A DNA stretch of 64,000 nucleotides from Dissulfuribacter thermophilus (GTDB lineage Bacteria > Desulfobacterota > Dissulfuribacteria > Dissulfuribacterales > Dissulfuribacteraceae). Where the stretch lies: contig NZ_MAGO01000009.1 of NCBI RefSeq assembly GCF_001687335.1, positions 1 to 64,000 of the forward strand, in the 5' to 3' direction. The notes under the pieces are model-generated. The model had not been told where the DNA came from. It ran no database searches and was given only the letters and a program-made list of their open reading frames with translations. Position numbers and translations under genes: made by a program. Within the stretch, counting starts at the first letter, position 1. Every line of letters starts with the position of its first letter. Of the stretch, positions 40,936 through 49,702 are shown in pieces.

Positions 40936-41398
40936 ATCAACTCCAAATGCTATATTTTTCCTGTGAAAAATACGTGCTTCCCGCTCTTTACATAAGGTAG
41001 AAGGAAGAAGGTAGAAGGTAGAAGCAAGTATTGCCAGTACCGAAAGTCAGTGGCCAAAGGGCATAGGGTCTGAAGTTCCAGATTGCCGGCTTCTCCCTTC
41101 TCCCTCTTTTCCCGTTTCATCCTACGGGGTGTGCTAATTAACACATGAACGTTTAAAAAATTAGCCCTCATGTGACCCCCTTGCATTTGCTCCTTAATTC
41201 ATGTATTGGGAAGAATTGAACTTGATGTCTCTAAATTCGGAATAGGTCACACATGGGTTGACACTTTTCAAAATGGCTTCGTCTGTCTGTGACCATGTAA
41301 AACAGGCCCTCTGTCTTCTTTGTTTACTGGGCTGACGCAGACGGACACGGAAAATTAATTCTGTGCTAAAATCACATAACAGGGACTGATTGTAGCTC
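40936..41398. repeat. Inverted-repeat element in a gap before mltG
   Basis: At about 40985-41120 an inverted pair (GAAGGAAGAAGGTAGAAGGT against CTTCTCCCTTCTCCCTCT) flanks AGCAAGTATTGCCAGTACCG and AGTCAGTGGCCAAAGGG. The core matches the element near 32.0 kb (TGCCAGTACC, AG.GGCC). The remaining 280 nt to mltG hold no gene; TTGACACTTT at about 41257 could belong to a promoter but no -10 stands out. Confidence 0.55.
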
Positions 41399-42424
41399 AT
41401 GAAAAAGGGTCTTTGGTCAATATGGATATTTTTTATACTTCTATTCCTTTTCATCGCAGCAATAACATATTACAAGCGGTCGCTTGAACCTGTTTCAGTT
41501 AGTGATAACTCCACAATTTTTACTGTGGAAAAAGGTAGCACCCTCAATGAAGTTGCCCAAGGATTAAAAGAGAAAAATCTGATAAGATCAAGACTCGCTT
41601 TTCGCCTTCTTACTCTTTTTCAAGGAAAAGAAAGAGAAATAAAGGCGGGGAAATATATCTTAAGTCCGTCCATGTCTTCTGCAGAGATTCTTCAGGCTTT
41701 AGTTGAGGGTCGTGAAATACGCTATGTCATAACTATTCCGGAAGGGAAAAATATGTATGATGTGGCAAAACTACTGGAAGAGGCTGGACTGTTTCCAAGA
41801 TCTGAATTCTTGAAAGAGGCAAAAAACAAAAAGCTGCTTAAATCTCTCGGAGTGCCTGGGGACACTGTTGAAGGCTTTTTATTCCCAGATACATATTTCG
41901 TCTCAGCAGGTTTAAACGCCACAGAGGTTATAGAGATATTTGTAAAGAGATTTTGGCAAGTATGGAAGGAAAATGGATTCGATGAAAAGATAAAAGAAAC
42001 AGATCTTGGGATAAAAGAAGTAGTGATACTGGCGTCAATTGTAGAAAAAGAGGCCCTTTTGCCCAAAGAGCGTCCTCTGATCGCATCAGTATTTTTGAAT
42101 AGATTGAAAAAAGGTATGCGACTCCAGGCAGATCCGACGGTTCGTTATGGGCTGCTGGTAGATAAGGGGATCTATCCGAGAAGGCTTCGTACCAGGCATC
42201 TTAGGTATAAAAGCCCTTATAATACTTATATCATAAAGGGGTTGCCAAAGGGCCCTATTTGTAATCCAGGTGTTCAGTCAATCAGAGCAGTTTTGGAGCC
42301 AGTAAAATCAGACTATCTTTATTTTGTTTCCATGAACAACGGGGCCCACAAGTTTTCCAAGACCCTTGAAGAACACAATAGGGCGGTTTATCGTTATCAG
42401 ATTAAAAAATTGCGTCCTAAGTAA
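41399..42424 (+). CDS. mltG: Endolytic murein transglycosylase MltG
   Basis: 341 aa. One N-terminal membrane segment (residues about 7-24, IWIFFILLFLFIAAITYY), a LysM-like stretch with FTVEKGSTLNEVAQGLKEKN, and the YceG domain with catalytic Glu in ASIVEKEALLPKERPLIASV, LQADPTVRYGL, and GLPKGPICNPGVQSIRAVLE. MltG cuts nascent glycan strands near the membrane and sets their length. It sits 200 nt upstream of mraZ on the same strand, but a promoter lies between, so it is a separate unit. An envelope gene beside the dcw cluster fits its role. Confidence 0.94.
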   Translation: MKKGLWSIWIFFILLFLFIAAITYYKRSLEPVSVSDNSTIFTVEKGSTLNEVAQGLKEKNLIRSRLAFRLLTLFQGKEREIKAGKYILSPSMSSAEILQALVEGREIRYVITIPEGKNMYDVAKLLEEAGLFPRSEFLKEAKNKKLLKSLGVPGDTVEGFLFPDTYFVSAGLNATEVIEIFVKRFWQVWKENGFDEKIKETDLGIKEVVILASIVEKEALLPKERPLIASVFLNRLKKGMRLQADPTVRYGLLVDKGIYPRRLRTRHLRYKSPYNTYIIKGLPKGPICNPGVQSIRAVLEPVKSDYLYFVSMNNGAHKFSKTLEEHNRAVYRYQIKKLRPK

Positions 42425-42555
42425 AAATGTACCACTTCTTCCCACCTCTCTAAAAATGAAAGAAATAACAAGGTTGGCGGAGATTTTGGCAAGATTTTTA
42501 AAGATTATATAGCTAATATAGCAGACTTTAGCCCCTTTTTTTGATAAAAAACCCC

Positions 42556-42585
42556 TTGACACTCCCCTTTTGTTTTTCCTATAGT
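42556..42585 (+). promoter_or_regulatory. Sigma70-like promoter of the dcw cluster
   Basis: TTGACA at 42556-42561 and TATAGT at 42580-42585, with an 18-nt spacer. It is followed closely by the MraZ-box array and the mraZ GTG at 42623. The -35 is perfect and the -10 close to consensus. Confidence 0.75.
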
Positions 42586-42593
42586 GGTAACTA

Positions 42594-42618
42594 GTGGGCT
42601 AAAGTGGGAAAAAGGGGG
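42594..42618 (+). promoter_or_regulatory. MraZ operator (three direct repeats, 10-nt spacing)
   Basis: GTGGG (42594-42598), GTGGG (42604-42608) and GGGGG (42614-42618) are spaced exactly 10 nt, separated by CTAAA and AAAAA. This is the array of TGGG-type boxes bound by MraZ in other bacteria to repress its own operon. It starts about 9 nt downstream of the -10 element, at or just after the likely transcription start, and overlaps the mraZ Shine-Dalgarno. Confidence 0.8.
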
Positions 42619-42622
42619 AGCT

Positions 42623-43063
42623 GTGTTCCGCGGGAAATCCATACATTCTCTGGATGCTAAGGGACGGCTCAGTATCCCTGCACGGTTCAAGGAGGTGCTT
42701 AAAAGTAAATATTCGGAAAAACTGTTCGTTACAAACCAGGTAAAATGCTTAGTTGCCTATCCTTATGAAGAGTGGAGGAAGATTGAAGAGCGTTTCTTAG
42801 GTCACCCCCTTCCGCCCCCAAAAATTCAACAATTTCAAAGGTATTTTGTTGCATCTGCAGTTGAGTGCAAGCTAGATTCACATGGGCGTATACTCATTCC
42901 TGCTACTTTGAGGGATGAAGTGGAAATAGAAAAGGAAGTAGTCCTACTGGGAATGCTTGATCACTTCGAGATTTGGAGCAGGGATAAATTAGAACAAGAA
43001 TTGAAGATCGTAAAAGAACAGTTTGATGAATACAGTAGCTTTGTCTCAGATAATACAAAATAA
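42623..43063 (+). CDS. mraZ: Transcriptional regulator MraZ
   Basis: 146 aa from GTG 42623 (AAGGGGGAGCT gives the ribosome site). Two MraZ/SpoVT-like halves: RGKSIHSLDAKGRLSIPARF (residues 3-22) and AVECKLDSHGRILIPATLRD (about 81-100), each with the DxxGR motif. It binds repeats upstream of itself and represses or tunes the dcw operon. A longer frame from 42584 would read through the operator and is rejected. The 3-prime end overlaps the start of rsmH. Confidence 0.95.
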   Translation: MFRGKSIHSLDAKGRLSIPARFKEVLKSKYSEKLFVTNQVKCLVAYPYEEWRKIEERFLGHPLPPPKIQQFQRYFVASAVECKLDSHGRILIPATLRDEVEIEKEVVLLGMLDHFEIWSRDKLEQELKIVKEQFDEYSSFVSDNTK

Positions 43064-43979
43064 ATCGAATCCGGAGGACCTACCTCACGTTCCTGTAATG
43101 GAAGAAGAGGTGTTGAGGCTCCTTGCTGAAATCAGGCCAAGATCCGTAGCTGATGGCACCTGTGGAGCAGGTGGACATGCACATACACTTTTGGAAAACG
43201 TGTCATCTATTGAGAGATATTTTTGCATTGACTGGGATAAGAATGCCTTAAGTATCGCCAGAAAGAGACTGAACTCGCACAAAAATAGGGTGGAATTCGT
43301 TCATTCAAACTTTAGACACATCCCGCAACTCATTCCCGCCTATGGCATATCAAAACTCGATGCCATTTTATTGGATCTGGGGCTGTCAACCATGCATCTT
43401 ACGTCTAGCGGTAGGGGATTCAGTTTCACAAAGGATGAACCACTGGACATGCGCATGGACGACTCGGAACCTACAACAGCACTCGATCTCATCAATAACC
43501 TTTCAGAGGCCCAGTTAGCCGCACTCATCAGGGAGTACGGCGAGGAAAAATGGGCTAAAAAGATCGCAGGGGTAGTGAAAGACTACTGTGAGCACACCTC
43601 TATTCCCACGAGTAAAGGCCTTGCAGAGGCTATTAAGCGCGCAATACCAAGGCGTTTTCATCCCAAAAGAATCCACCCTGCAACTCGCACGTTTCAGGCG
43701 CTCAGGATCGCTCTCAATCGAGAACTCGATAACCTTAAAGTGGCCCTACATGACTTTCCAAACATCTTGAATGAGGGTGGAAGATTCCTTGTTATTTCAT
43801 TCCATTCTCTGGAAGACAGGCTCGTAAAACACAGCTTCAAAAATGACCCACGCATGCGTCCCATAACAAAACGGCCTCTCAGGCCAACTAGCCAGGAAAT
43901 AACTGTAAATCCAAAGGCAAGGAGTGCAAAACTTAGATGCGCTGAGAGGATCAGCGCTGAGGAGGTAAATAATGTTTAG
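43026..43979 (+). CDS. rsmH: 16S rRNA (cytosine-1402) N4-methyltransferase RsmH (MraW)
   Basis: 317 aa. HVPVMEEEVLRLLAEIRPRS, SAM motif ADGTCGAGGHAHTLLE, DAILLDLGLSTMHL and FSFTKDEPLDMRMDDSEPTT, ending with RFLVISFHSLEDRLVKHSFK. It methylates C1402 of 16S rRNA. It overlaps mraZ by about 38 nt and ftsL by 8 nt, typical coupling in dcw clusters. The ATG at 43026 has only a weak ribosome site; a TTG at 43023 is equally possible. Confidence 0.96.
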   Translation: MNTVALSQIIQNKSNPEDLPHVPVMEEEVLRLLAEIRPRSVADGTCGAGGHAHTLLENVSSIERYFCIDWDKNALSIARKRLNSHKNRVEFVHSNFRHIPQLIPAYGISKLDAILLDLGLSTMHLTSSGRGFSFTKDEPLDMRMDDSEPTTALDLINNLSEAQLAALIREYGEEKWAKKIAGVVKDYCEHTSIPTSKGLAEAIKRAIPRRFHPKRIHPATRTFQALRIALNRELDNLKVALHDFPNILNEGGRFLVISFHSLEDRLVKHSFKNDPRMRPITKRPLRPTSQEITVNPKARSAKLRCAERISAEEVNNV

Positions 43980-44316
43980 CAGGGCCGCTTCATTAAAAAC
44001 AGCCAGATTGCAGTCCACCCACAGGCTTAGAACCAGACAGAGATCTGGGGCAAGGAGTACCATATCTCTGAGAGAGATGGGGCTAATATTTATTTCAGTC
44101 GTCCTTTTTGGATTGAGCGTGGTAACAGGATACGAGATCAAAAGTGTATCCAAAGAGATCTCGACCTACAGGGAGGAACTGAAGGCCTTCGGTGAAGAGG
44201 AGGAGAGACTAAAAGGGGAGTTGGCGCGCTTTACTGAAAAGACGCGCTTGGAGAAAATAGGAAGGGCCCTTGGCCTACATCCTCCCAAGAAAAGCCAAAT
44301 CGTCCACATCAAATAG
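43972..44316 (+). CDS. ftsL: Cell division protein FtsL
   Basis: 114 aa. Basic cytoplasmic tail (about 35 residues, with RLRTRQRSGARS), one membrane segment (LREMGLIFISVVLFGLSVVTGY, residues about 33-54), then a coiled coil (SVSKEISTYREELKAFGEEE onward). The order and position between rsmH and the PBP gene identify it; FtsL sequence is otherwise weakly conserved. FtsL with FtsB and FtsQ activates the septal synthase FtsWI, which makes the degeneracy of its neighbour notable. Confidence 0.85.
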   Translation: MFSRAASLKTARLQSTHRLRTRQRSGARSTISLREMGLIFISVVLFGLSVVTGYEIKSVSKEISTYREELKAFGEEEERLKGELARFTEKTRLEKIGRALGLHPPKKSQIVHIK

Positions 44317-44327
44317 AGGGGACATCC

Positions 44328-45560
44328 ATGAAAAGGAATAGAAAAAAGACAAGACGACCCCAAATCCCCTTCCTCTCATTGTTGGTGGTACTCCTTGTTC
44401 CCCTATTTTGTTTCTTGTTTAGGGGACCTGAAACTGAAATAGAGGCCAATACTGGGCCTAACTACGTTCCAATACGTGGAAATATATTTGACAGGACTGG
44501 GACATTGCTCGCCTATAGTAAAAAAGACCCCAGTGGAGCAGTAAAACGGATTTACCCTTACGGCGACATGGCCAAGGCCATTATTGGTGAGGTGGATTCA
44601 TGGGGAAGGGGTATATTTGGTGCAGAGCTCTTGATGGATGAGGTCTTGTTATCCCAAAAAGACATCAGTCTTACCCTCGAAAGAGAGGTTCAGATCACGT
44701 CAGAAGAAGTCCTCAATATGCAAATGGCCAAATTTAATGCCACCTTTGGCTGTTTTATAATGATGGATGCAAATACTGGAGAAATCCTTGCCCTTTCAAC
44801 TAGGTCTAAGCTTAAGGAAGACGAGGCACACATAGGTGAACCACTTTATCTCAAACCACTTTTTCATCCAGGGCTGCTCTCAATCCCAATCAGATGGTTA
44901 CGGGAAAATGAAGAATTTGATGAAGACAATCTCAAGAGTGGGCATAAGTGGGTTGACATAGATAGTGGCCAAAGCCTCTGGTCCCCCTGGACTAAATCCA
45001 CTCTGCAACGTTTTTTAGATGAAAAGAGGTCAGTAACAAAAGAACTAATTGATTTGGGTTTTGGAGATGGTAATGGAAAGGTGCCTATCTACACCTACAA
45101 TATCTTTGAGGAAGACTTCAAATCCTCTCCCCTAAATATTCTCAGGGCCTTCGCATCCTTAATTAACGATAATGGATTGATCTCTCCATATTTTATCAAC
45201 ACCCTAGACTTTCCATCTGAAAAGCGAGCCATACCGTGGCTTGATCAGAAAAAGAGAGAATCTCTTAGAGAGCTCTTGTCTGGTTTCTCTACTCCTTCCA
45301 TAGCAAGCGTTTGGTGGAAGAAGGAAGAGACATCAGGATCAAAGAGGTGCGAGATTATTGCATTGGGTTATTGGCCAAGGCAATCTCCCAAGGTGGTTTA
45401 CATAACCGCCATTAAAGGCGCATCCTATGATCCTATTCAAAGGCCTGGGATACTAAGCAGAGCCAGACGTGCACTCAAGCTCGGAGCAGCATTACCTGAG
45501 GAAAAAATACTCTCTTATAGGGTAGGCGGAGAAGGTGACGTTAAAAAAGTCGTCCAATAA
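44328..45560 (+). CDS. FtsI-like penicillin-binding protein without transpeptidase motifs (pseudoenzyme)
   Basis: 410 aa, against about 570-650 for active FtsI. The N-terminal membrane segment (about 12-32), the RGNIFDRTGTLLAY dimerisation motif (about 51-64) and YPYGDMAKAIIGEVDSWG are retained, but the pedestal is short. In the transpeptidase fold MMDANTGEILALSTR is clear, then the place of PGSTFK reads HPGLLSIPIRW: Ser and Lys are Leu and Ile. No Ser-x-Asn is found near FLDEKRSVTKELIDLGFGDG, and the KTGT strand is replaced (SGSKRCEIIALGYWPRQ). It overlaps murE by 26 nt. Gene position is that of ftsI; activity is unlikely. Confidence 0.85.
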   Translation: MKRNRKKTRRPQIPFLSLLVVLLVPLFCFLFRGPETEIEANTGPNYVPIRGNIFDRTGTLLAYSKKDPSGAVKRIYPYGDMAKAIIGEVDSWGRGIFGAELLMDEVLLSQKDISLTLEREVQITSEEVLNMQMAKFNATFGCFIMMDANTGEILALSTRSKLKEDEAHIGEPLYLKPLFHPGLLSIPIRWLRENEEFDEDNLKSGHKWVDIDSGQSLWSPWTKSTLQRFLDEKRSVTKELIDLGFGDGNGKVPIYTYNIFEEDFKSSPLNILRAFASLINDNGLISPYFINTLDFPSEKRAIPWLDQKKRESLRELLSGFSTPSIASVWWKKEETSGSKRCEIIALGYWPRQSPKVVYITAIKGASYDPIQRPGILSRARRALKLGAALPEEKILSYRVGGEGDVKKVVQ

Positions 45561-47070
45561 GAGCTCGCTGGGTGTTCCAGTTAAGCCCTTTTGTCTCAAG
45601 ACCAAAGAATTGGTTCGAGGTCTTGGTGATCTAGTAGTCTCTATCCACGGTGAACTACCACCTGATATCAAGGGGATTGCAATTGATTCCAGACAGGTAA
45701 GGCAAGGCTACCTTTTTGTTGCCATAAGGGGGGAACGCAGTTCTGGCGAAGAATATATTGAACATGCCGTTAGAAATGGCGCCAATATGGTGATTCTTCC
45801 AGAAGGTGCAGGCATCCCTAAATATATTTCGTCCATATTGAGTCGAGACACAAAGGCCTGTGCCGGGATTGCAGCAAGCCTGTTTTATGGAAACCCAACA
45901 GAGAGTTGCCCTGTTGTGGCTGTTACCGGTACCAATGGTAAGACCACTTTTACTTATCTTATGGAAGCCATTTTAAAAGAGGCAGGACTGAGGCCAGGGG
46001 TCATTGGTACTGTGAATTATAGACTAGGGTCACTTTCGTGGCCCGCTCCCCTTACAACTCCTGATCCTGTGACTCTTCAAAGGACAATACGGGAAATGAT
46101 AACAAATGGCGCGGACTCCATAATTATGGAGGCATCAAGCCATGCATTGGATCAAAAGCGTCTTTGGGGTTCCAAGATTAGGTGTGCTGTATTCACCAAT
46201 ATGACCAGAGATCATTTGGACTATCACAAGACAATGGACAATTATTTTTTGGCAAAACAAAGCCTCTTTTCAGACTATTGTCCAGAGGTCTCTGTGTTCA
46301 ATATTGACGATCCCTATGGGAAGACCATGTATCTTCATTCAAGGGGTGAAAGCATTACCTATGCAATTGACAATGAGGCCGATATTAGGCCAAAGAAACT
46401 CAATATCGACATAAATGGCATTTATATGGCCATAGACCTCTATGGGAAGACTGTCTCTATTACTTCTGAGCTCATTGGTAAATTCAATGTCTACAACATA
46501 CTTGCCGCTGTGTCTGCTGCTATATCCATGGAGATTCCTTCCCATGCCATTCAAATGGGAATAGCCAAGTGCAGGAACATACCTGGCAGGATGGAGCGAG
46601 TGGCTAGCGACTCTTCTATAATGGCTTTTGTAGACTATGCCCATACTCCAGATGCAGTGGAACGAATATTGAAAGAGATTAGTCTCCTTGGACCAAGACG
46701 TGTAATAACTGTCTTGGGATGTGGAGGTGACAGAGACAGGGGGAAAAGGCCTCTTATGGGGGCTATAGCATCCAGGCTTTCTGATATAGCGGTTTTTACC
46801 ACTGACAATCCAAGGTCTGAAGACCCTCTGAGGATCATTGATGACATGCTCCATGGCGTTAGTGACAGGGATCGGATGAGAGAATCAATAAAGGTCATTC
46901 CCGACAGAGAAGAGGCAATTTTCTGGGCAATTGAACAGGCGAAGACCGGGGATGCAGTCTTGGTTTTGGGTAAGGGGCATGAAACTTGTCAGATAATTGA
47001 CAATCAAAAGATATATTTTGATGATAGGGTGATTTTAAAAAGGGCATTAGAGGAAAAGTTGTCATGTTGA
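45535..47070 (+). CDS. murE: UDP-MurNAc-tripeptide synthetase MurE (meso-DAP type)
   Basis: 511 aa. GIAIDSRQVRQGYLFVAIRG, P-loop VAVTGTNGKTTFTYLMEAIL (about 127-146), MEASSHALDQKRLWG, VFTNMTRDHLDYHKTMDNYF and the DNPRSEDPLRI motif that reads meso-diaminopimelate rather than lysine. It adds DAP to UDP-MurNAc-L-Ala-D-Glu, giving a Gram-negative type stem. It starts at a GTG inside the FtsI-like gene (26-nt overlap) and overlaps murF by 7 nt. Confidence 0.96.
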   Translation: MTLKKSSNKSSLGVPVKPFCLKTKELVRGLGDLVVSIHGELPPDIKGIAIDSRQVRQGYLFVAIRGERSSGEEYIEHAVRNGANMVILPEGAGIPKYISSILSRDTKACAGIAASLFYGNPTESCPVVAVTGTNGKTTFTYLMEAILKEAGLRPGVIGTVNYRLGSLSWPAPLTTPDPVTLQRTIREMITNGADSIIMEASSHALDQKRLWGSKIRCAVFTNMTRDHLDYHKTMDNYFLAKQSLFSDYCPEVSVFNIDDPYGKTMYLHSRGESITYAIDNEADIRPKKLNIDINGIYMAIDLYGKTVSITSELIGKFNVYNILAAVSAAISMEIPSHAIQMGIAKCRNIPGRMERVASDSSIMAFVDYAHTPDAVERILKEISLLGPRRVITVLGCGGDRDRGKRPLMGAIASRLSDIAVFTTDNPRSEDPLRIIDDMLHGVSDRDRMRESIKVIPDREEAIFWAIEQAKTGDAVLVLGKGHETCQIIDNQKIYFDDRVILKRALEEKLSC

Positions 47071-48587
47071 AGGTCTCACAAAATCTCCCCGAATATAAAG
47101 ATATCCCTGAGTCACAGGCTGGAGCTGCCTCCTCCTTTGGAGGTCAGAGGGAAAACCCCTTTGAACAGCGTAGGACAGGTCCTATAGGCTGTAGTCTTGA
47201 AAAATTAGCCGTAATTACAAGGGGAAAAATCGTAAATGGTGCCCCAAGCATAGAGATTGGCCCCATTGCCACTGATACACGATTTATTGAGCCAGGTGAT
47301 GCATTCTTGGCACTCAAAGGAGAAAGGTTTGATGCCCATGATTTTCTCGGTGAAGCTGTAAAGAATGGGGCAAGACTCCTAATAGTAGAATTTATACCCG
47401 AAGACTTTGTCATTAACTCCATACCTTGTCTTGTGGTAGAGGATACATTGGAAGCACTTCTTTCTATTGCCGCATGGTACAGAAAAAAACTGGCCTTAAA
47501 ATCAATTTGTATAACCGGAAGTTGTGGCAAAACGTCGACGAAAGAGCTTGTTACGAAGATATATGAAGGATCCTTTGAAGTCATATCTACCTATAAAAAT
47601 TTCAATAATCTTGTAGGCCTCCCCATAACCATATTGAATGCCAAAAGTTTTCATGAATGGGGCGTATTTGAACTGGGAATGAATCAACCAGGAGAGATTG
47701 AAAGGCTTACTCGAGTGGCAATGCCTGATATAGCCCTAATCACCAACATAGCCCCAGCTCACCTCGAGGGGCTTAGGGAAATAGAAGGTGTTGCCAAGGA
47801 GAAAGCAAGGCTCTTTCAAAATCTCAGAGACGATTCCGTGGCCTGCGTAAATTTAGATGATCCATTCATAAAAAAATATGCCTCTAATATCCATTGTAAA
47901 AAGATTGGTTATTCTCTCGAAGGGCAAAAAAGTCCTGAAACTAAAGAGTTTGTAAGGCTTGTGTCGTGGAGACCCAATGGTTTTGGCACTAGCTTTGTCG
48001 TTGAAGTAAACGGTGTCAGGGAGGAATTTTACAGTCTTCTTCCAGGCCTTGGGAACCTTCAGAATTTGATTGCGGCAATCTGTGTGGGGATTGCAGGAGG
48101 TATTGACTTAAAAATTATAAAAGAGGCCATAAAGAGGGCAAAGCCAATGCCTGGAAGGCTGTTTATTACAAAGATGGGGGATTGGACAGTAATAGATGAT
48201 ACTTATAATGCAAATCCCGCGTCTATGAAAAATGCCCTGGCAACTCTGGCCCTCTGGTCTGAGAGCGAATTTCGTTGCGCAGTCCTAGGAGACATGTTTG
48301 AGCTTGGAGAAAGTGCCAGTCACTATCACTTTGAAATGGGAAAATACGCTGCGTCTACGGGAATATCAATGATTTTAGCTGCTGGAACCTATGCAAAAGA
48401 CATTTTAAGAGGAGCAAGCCAAGCCTGTATGAGTGAGGAAAAATGTCTCATGTTTGAGGATACTGATTCACTTTTTAACTATATAAAAGAACAAGCCAGC
48501 AAGTTGTTTCCAAGGGATGCCTGGATACTTGTGAAAGGCTCCAGGGGAATGAGGATGGAAAAGATCATTGATGCATTGAGAAGGTGA
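47064..48587 (+). CDS. murF: UDP-MurNAc-tripeptide:D-Ala-D-Ala ligase MurF
   Basis: 507 aa. An N-terminal extension of about 45 residues ([20 protein letters not shown]) precedes the Mur N-domain ([20 protein letters not shown]). P-loop [20 protein letters not shown] (about 151), [20 protein letters not shown] and the C-domain [40 protein letters not shown] are intact. It makes the pentapeptide precursor. The extension is not found in most MurF, and an internal start cannot be ruled out. It overlaps murE by 7 nt. Confidence 0.95.
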   Translation: MLKVSQNLPEYKDIPESQAGAASSFGGQRENPFEQRRTGPIGCSLEKLAVITRGKIVNGAPSIEIGPIATDTRFIEPGDAFLALKGERFDAHDFLGEAVKNGARLLIVEFIPEDFVINSIPCLVVEDTLEALLSIAAWYRKKLALKSICITGSCGKTSTKELVTKIYEGSFEVISTYKNFNNLVGLPITILNAKSFHEWGVFELGMNQPGEIERLTRVAMPDIALITNIAPAHLEGLREIEGVAKEKARLFQNLRDDSVACVNLDDPFIKKYASNIHCKKIGYSLEGQKSPETKEFVRLVSWRPNGFGTSFVVEVNGVREEFYSLLPGLGNLQNLIAAICVGIAGGIDLKIIKEAIKRAKPMPGRLFITKMGDWTVIDDTYNANPASMKNALATLALWSESEFRCAVLGDMFELGESASHYHFEMGKYAASTGISMILAAGTYAKDILRGASQACMSEEKCLMFEDTDSLFNYIKEQASKLFPRDAWILVKGSRGMRMEKIIDALRR

Positions 48588-48597
48588 AAGAGAGGCT

Positions 48598-49677
48598 ATG
48601 CTGTACCATCTCCTAATACCCCTTCAAGACTTGTGCCCAGTGTTCAATGTCTTCAGGTACATTACCTTTAGGGCCATTTATGCTGCAATATTTGCCATGG
48701 CCATCGTCCTTTTTTTGGGGCCGTGGTTCATAGAAAAGATGCGGCGGCTCAAGGCGGGCCAGACCATTCGCGTAGAGGGACCAAAGACTCACCTGAAAAA
48801 AGAAGGTACACCTAGTATGGGGGGGCTCCTTATCATTGGGGCTGTAACCGTCTCCACACTACTTTGGGCAAACCTAAAAAATGTGTACATATGGCTTGTC
48901 TTATGGATATTGGTGTCGTTCGGTTGTATTGGCCTCATTGATGACCTAAAAAAGATAAGACTCAAGGATTCACGGGGACTTGCCGGTAGGTGGAAGCTGG
49001 TTTTTCAAATACTCATCTCGTTAATTTTCGGCATGGTGCTGTACAAGTTTGATTTGTTGGATACGAGGTTGAGTGTCCCTTTTTTCAAGAATCTACATCC
49101 TGACCTTGGCGTCTTTTACTGGCCCTTTATAGTACTAGTAATAACAGGTGCTTCCAATGCAGTAAACCTCACAGATGGTCTTGATGGTCTGGCCATTGGT
49201 CCTTTCATAATATGTGCCGCTGTCTACGGTCTGTTTGTGTATTTAGCAGGCCACTTTGAACTAGCACGATACCTGCTGATCCCTCATGTCAAAGGGGCTG
49301 GAGAGATCTCAATTTTTTGCGGGGCACTGGTGGGGGCAGGATTAGGATTTTTGTGGTACAATTCCTATCCTGCTGAAATCTTTATGGGAGACGTAGGTAG
49401 TCTTTCCCTTGGAGGGAGTCTCGGTGCCGTGGCCGTAATTGTTAAGCAAGAGCTACTGCTTTTGATAGTAGGGGGCATTTTTGTTGTCGAGGCGCTCTCT
49501 GTGATGTTACAGGTGGCCTATTTCAAGACAACAGGTGGTAAGAGAATTTTCAGGATGGCTCCCATACATCACCATTTTGAATTAAAGGGATGGCCTGAGC
49601 CAAAGGTAATAGTGCGGTTTTGGATTTTAGCTGTCATCTTGGGACTGCTGGGAGTGAGTACGTTAAAGTTAAGATAG
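48598..49677 (+). CDS. mraY: Phospho-MurNAc-pentapeptide translocase MraY
   Basis: 359 aa, polytopic (about ten membrane segments). [40 protein letters not shown] (the DD pair), [16 protein letters not shown] (DGLDGL) and the closing [20 protein letters not shown]. It transfers phospho-MurNAc-pentapeptide to undecaprenyl phosphate, making lipid I at the inner face of the membrane. It starts 10 nt after murF. Sequence and length are normal. Confidence 0.97.
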   Translation: MLYHLLIPLQDLCPVFNVFRYITFRAIYAAIFAMAIVLFLGPWFIEKMRRLKAGQTIRVEGPKTHLKKEGTPSMGGLLIIGAVTVSTLLWANLKNVYIWLVLWILVSFGCIGLIDDLKKIRLKDSRGLAGRWKLVFQILISLIFGMVLYKFDLLDTRLSVPFFKNLHPDLGVFYWPFIVLVITGASNAVNLTDGLDGLAIGPFIICAAVYGLFVYLAGHFELARYLLIPHVKGAGEISIFCGALVGAGLGFLWYNSYPAEIFMGDVGSLSLGGSLGAVAVIVKQELLLLIVGGIFVVEALSVMLQVAYFKTTGGKRIFRMAPIHHHFELKGWPEPKVIVRFWILAVILGLLGVSTLKLR

Positions 49678-49702
49678 AAAGGGATTGAATAGACGTAGGG
49701 CA

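Noticed and set aside
41194-41454. 86-codon minus-strand frame across the mltG start
   Set aside because: It overlaps the mltG membrane segment in antisense and has no recognisable product.
42584-42622. Longer MraZ from 42584
   Set aside because: It would translate the operator. The GTG at 42623 has a good ribosome site and begins at the conserved FRGKSIHSLDAKGR.
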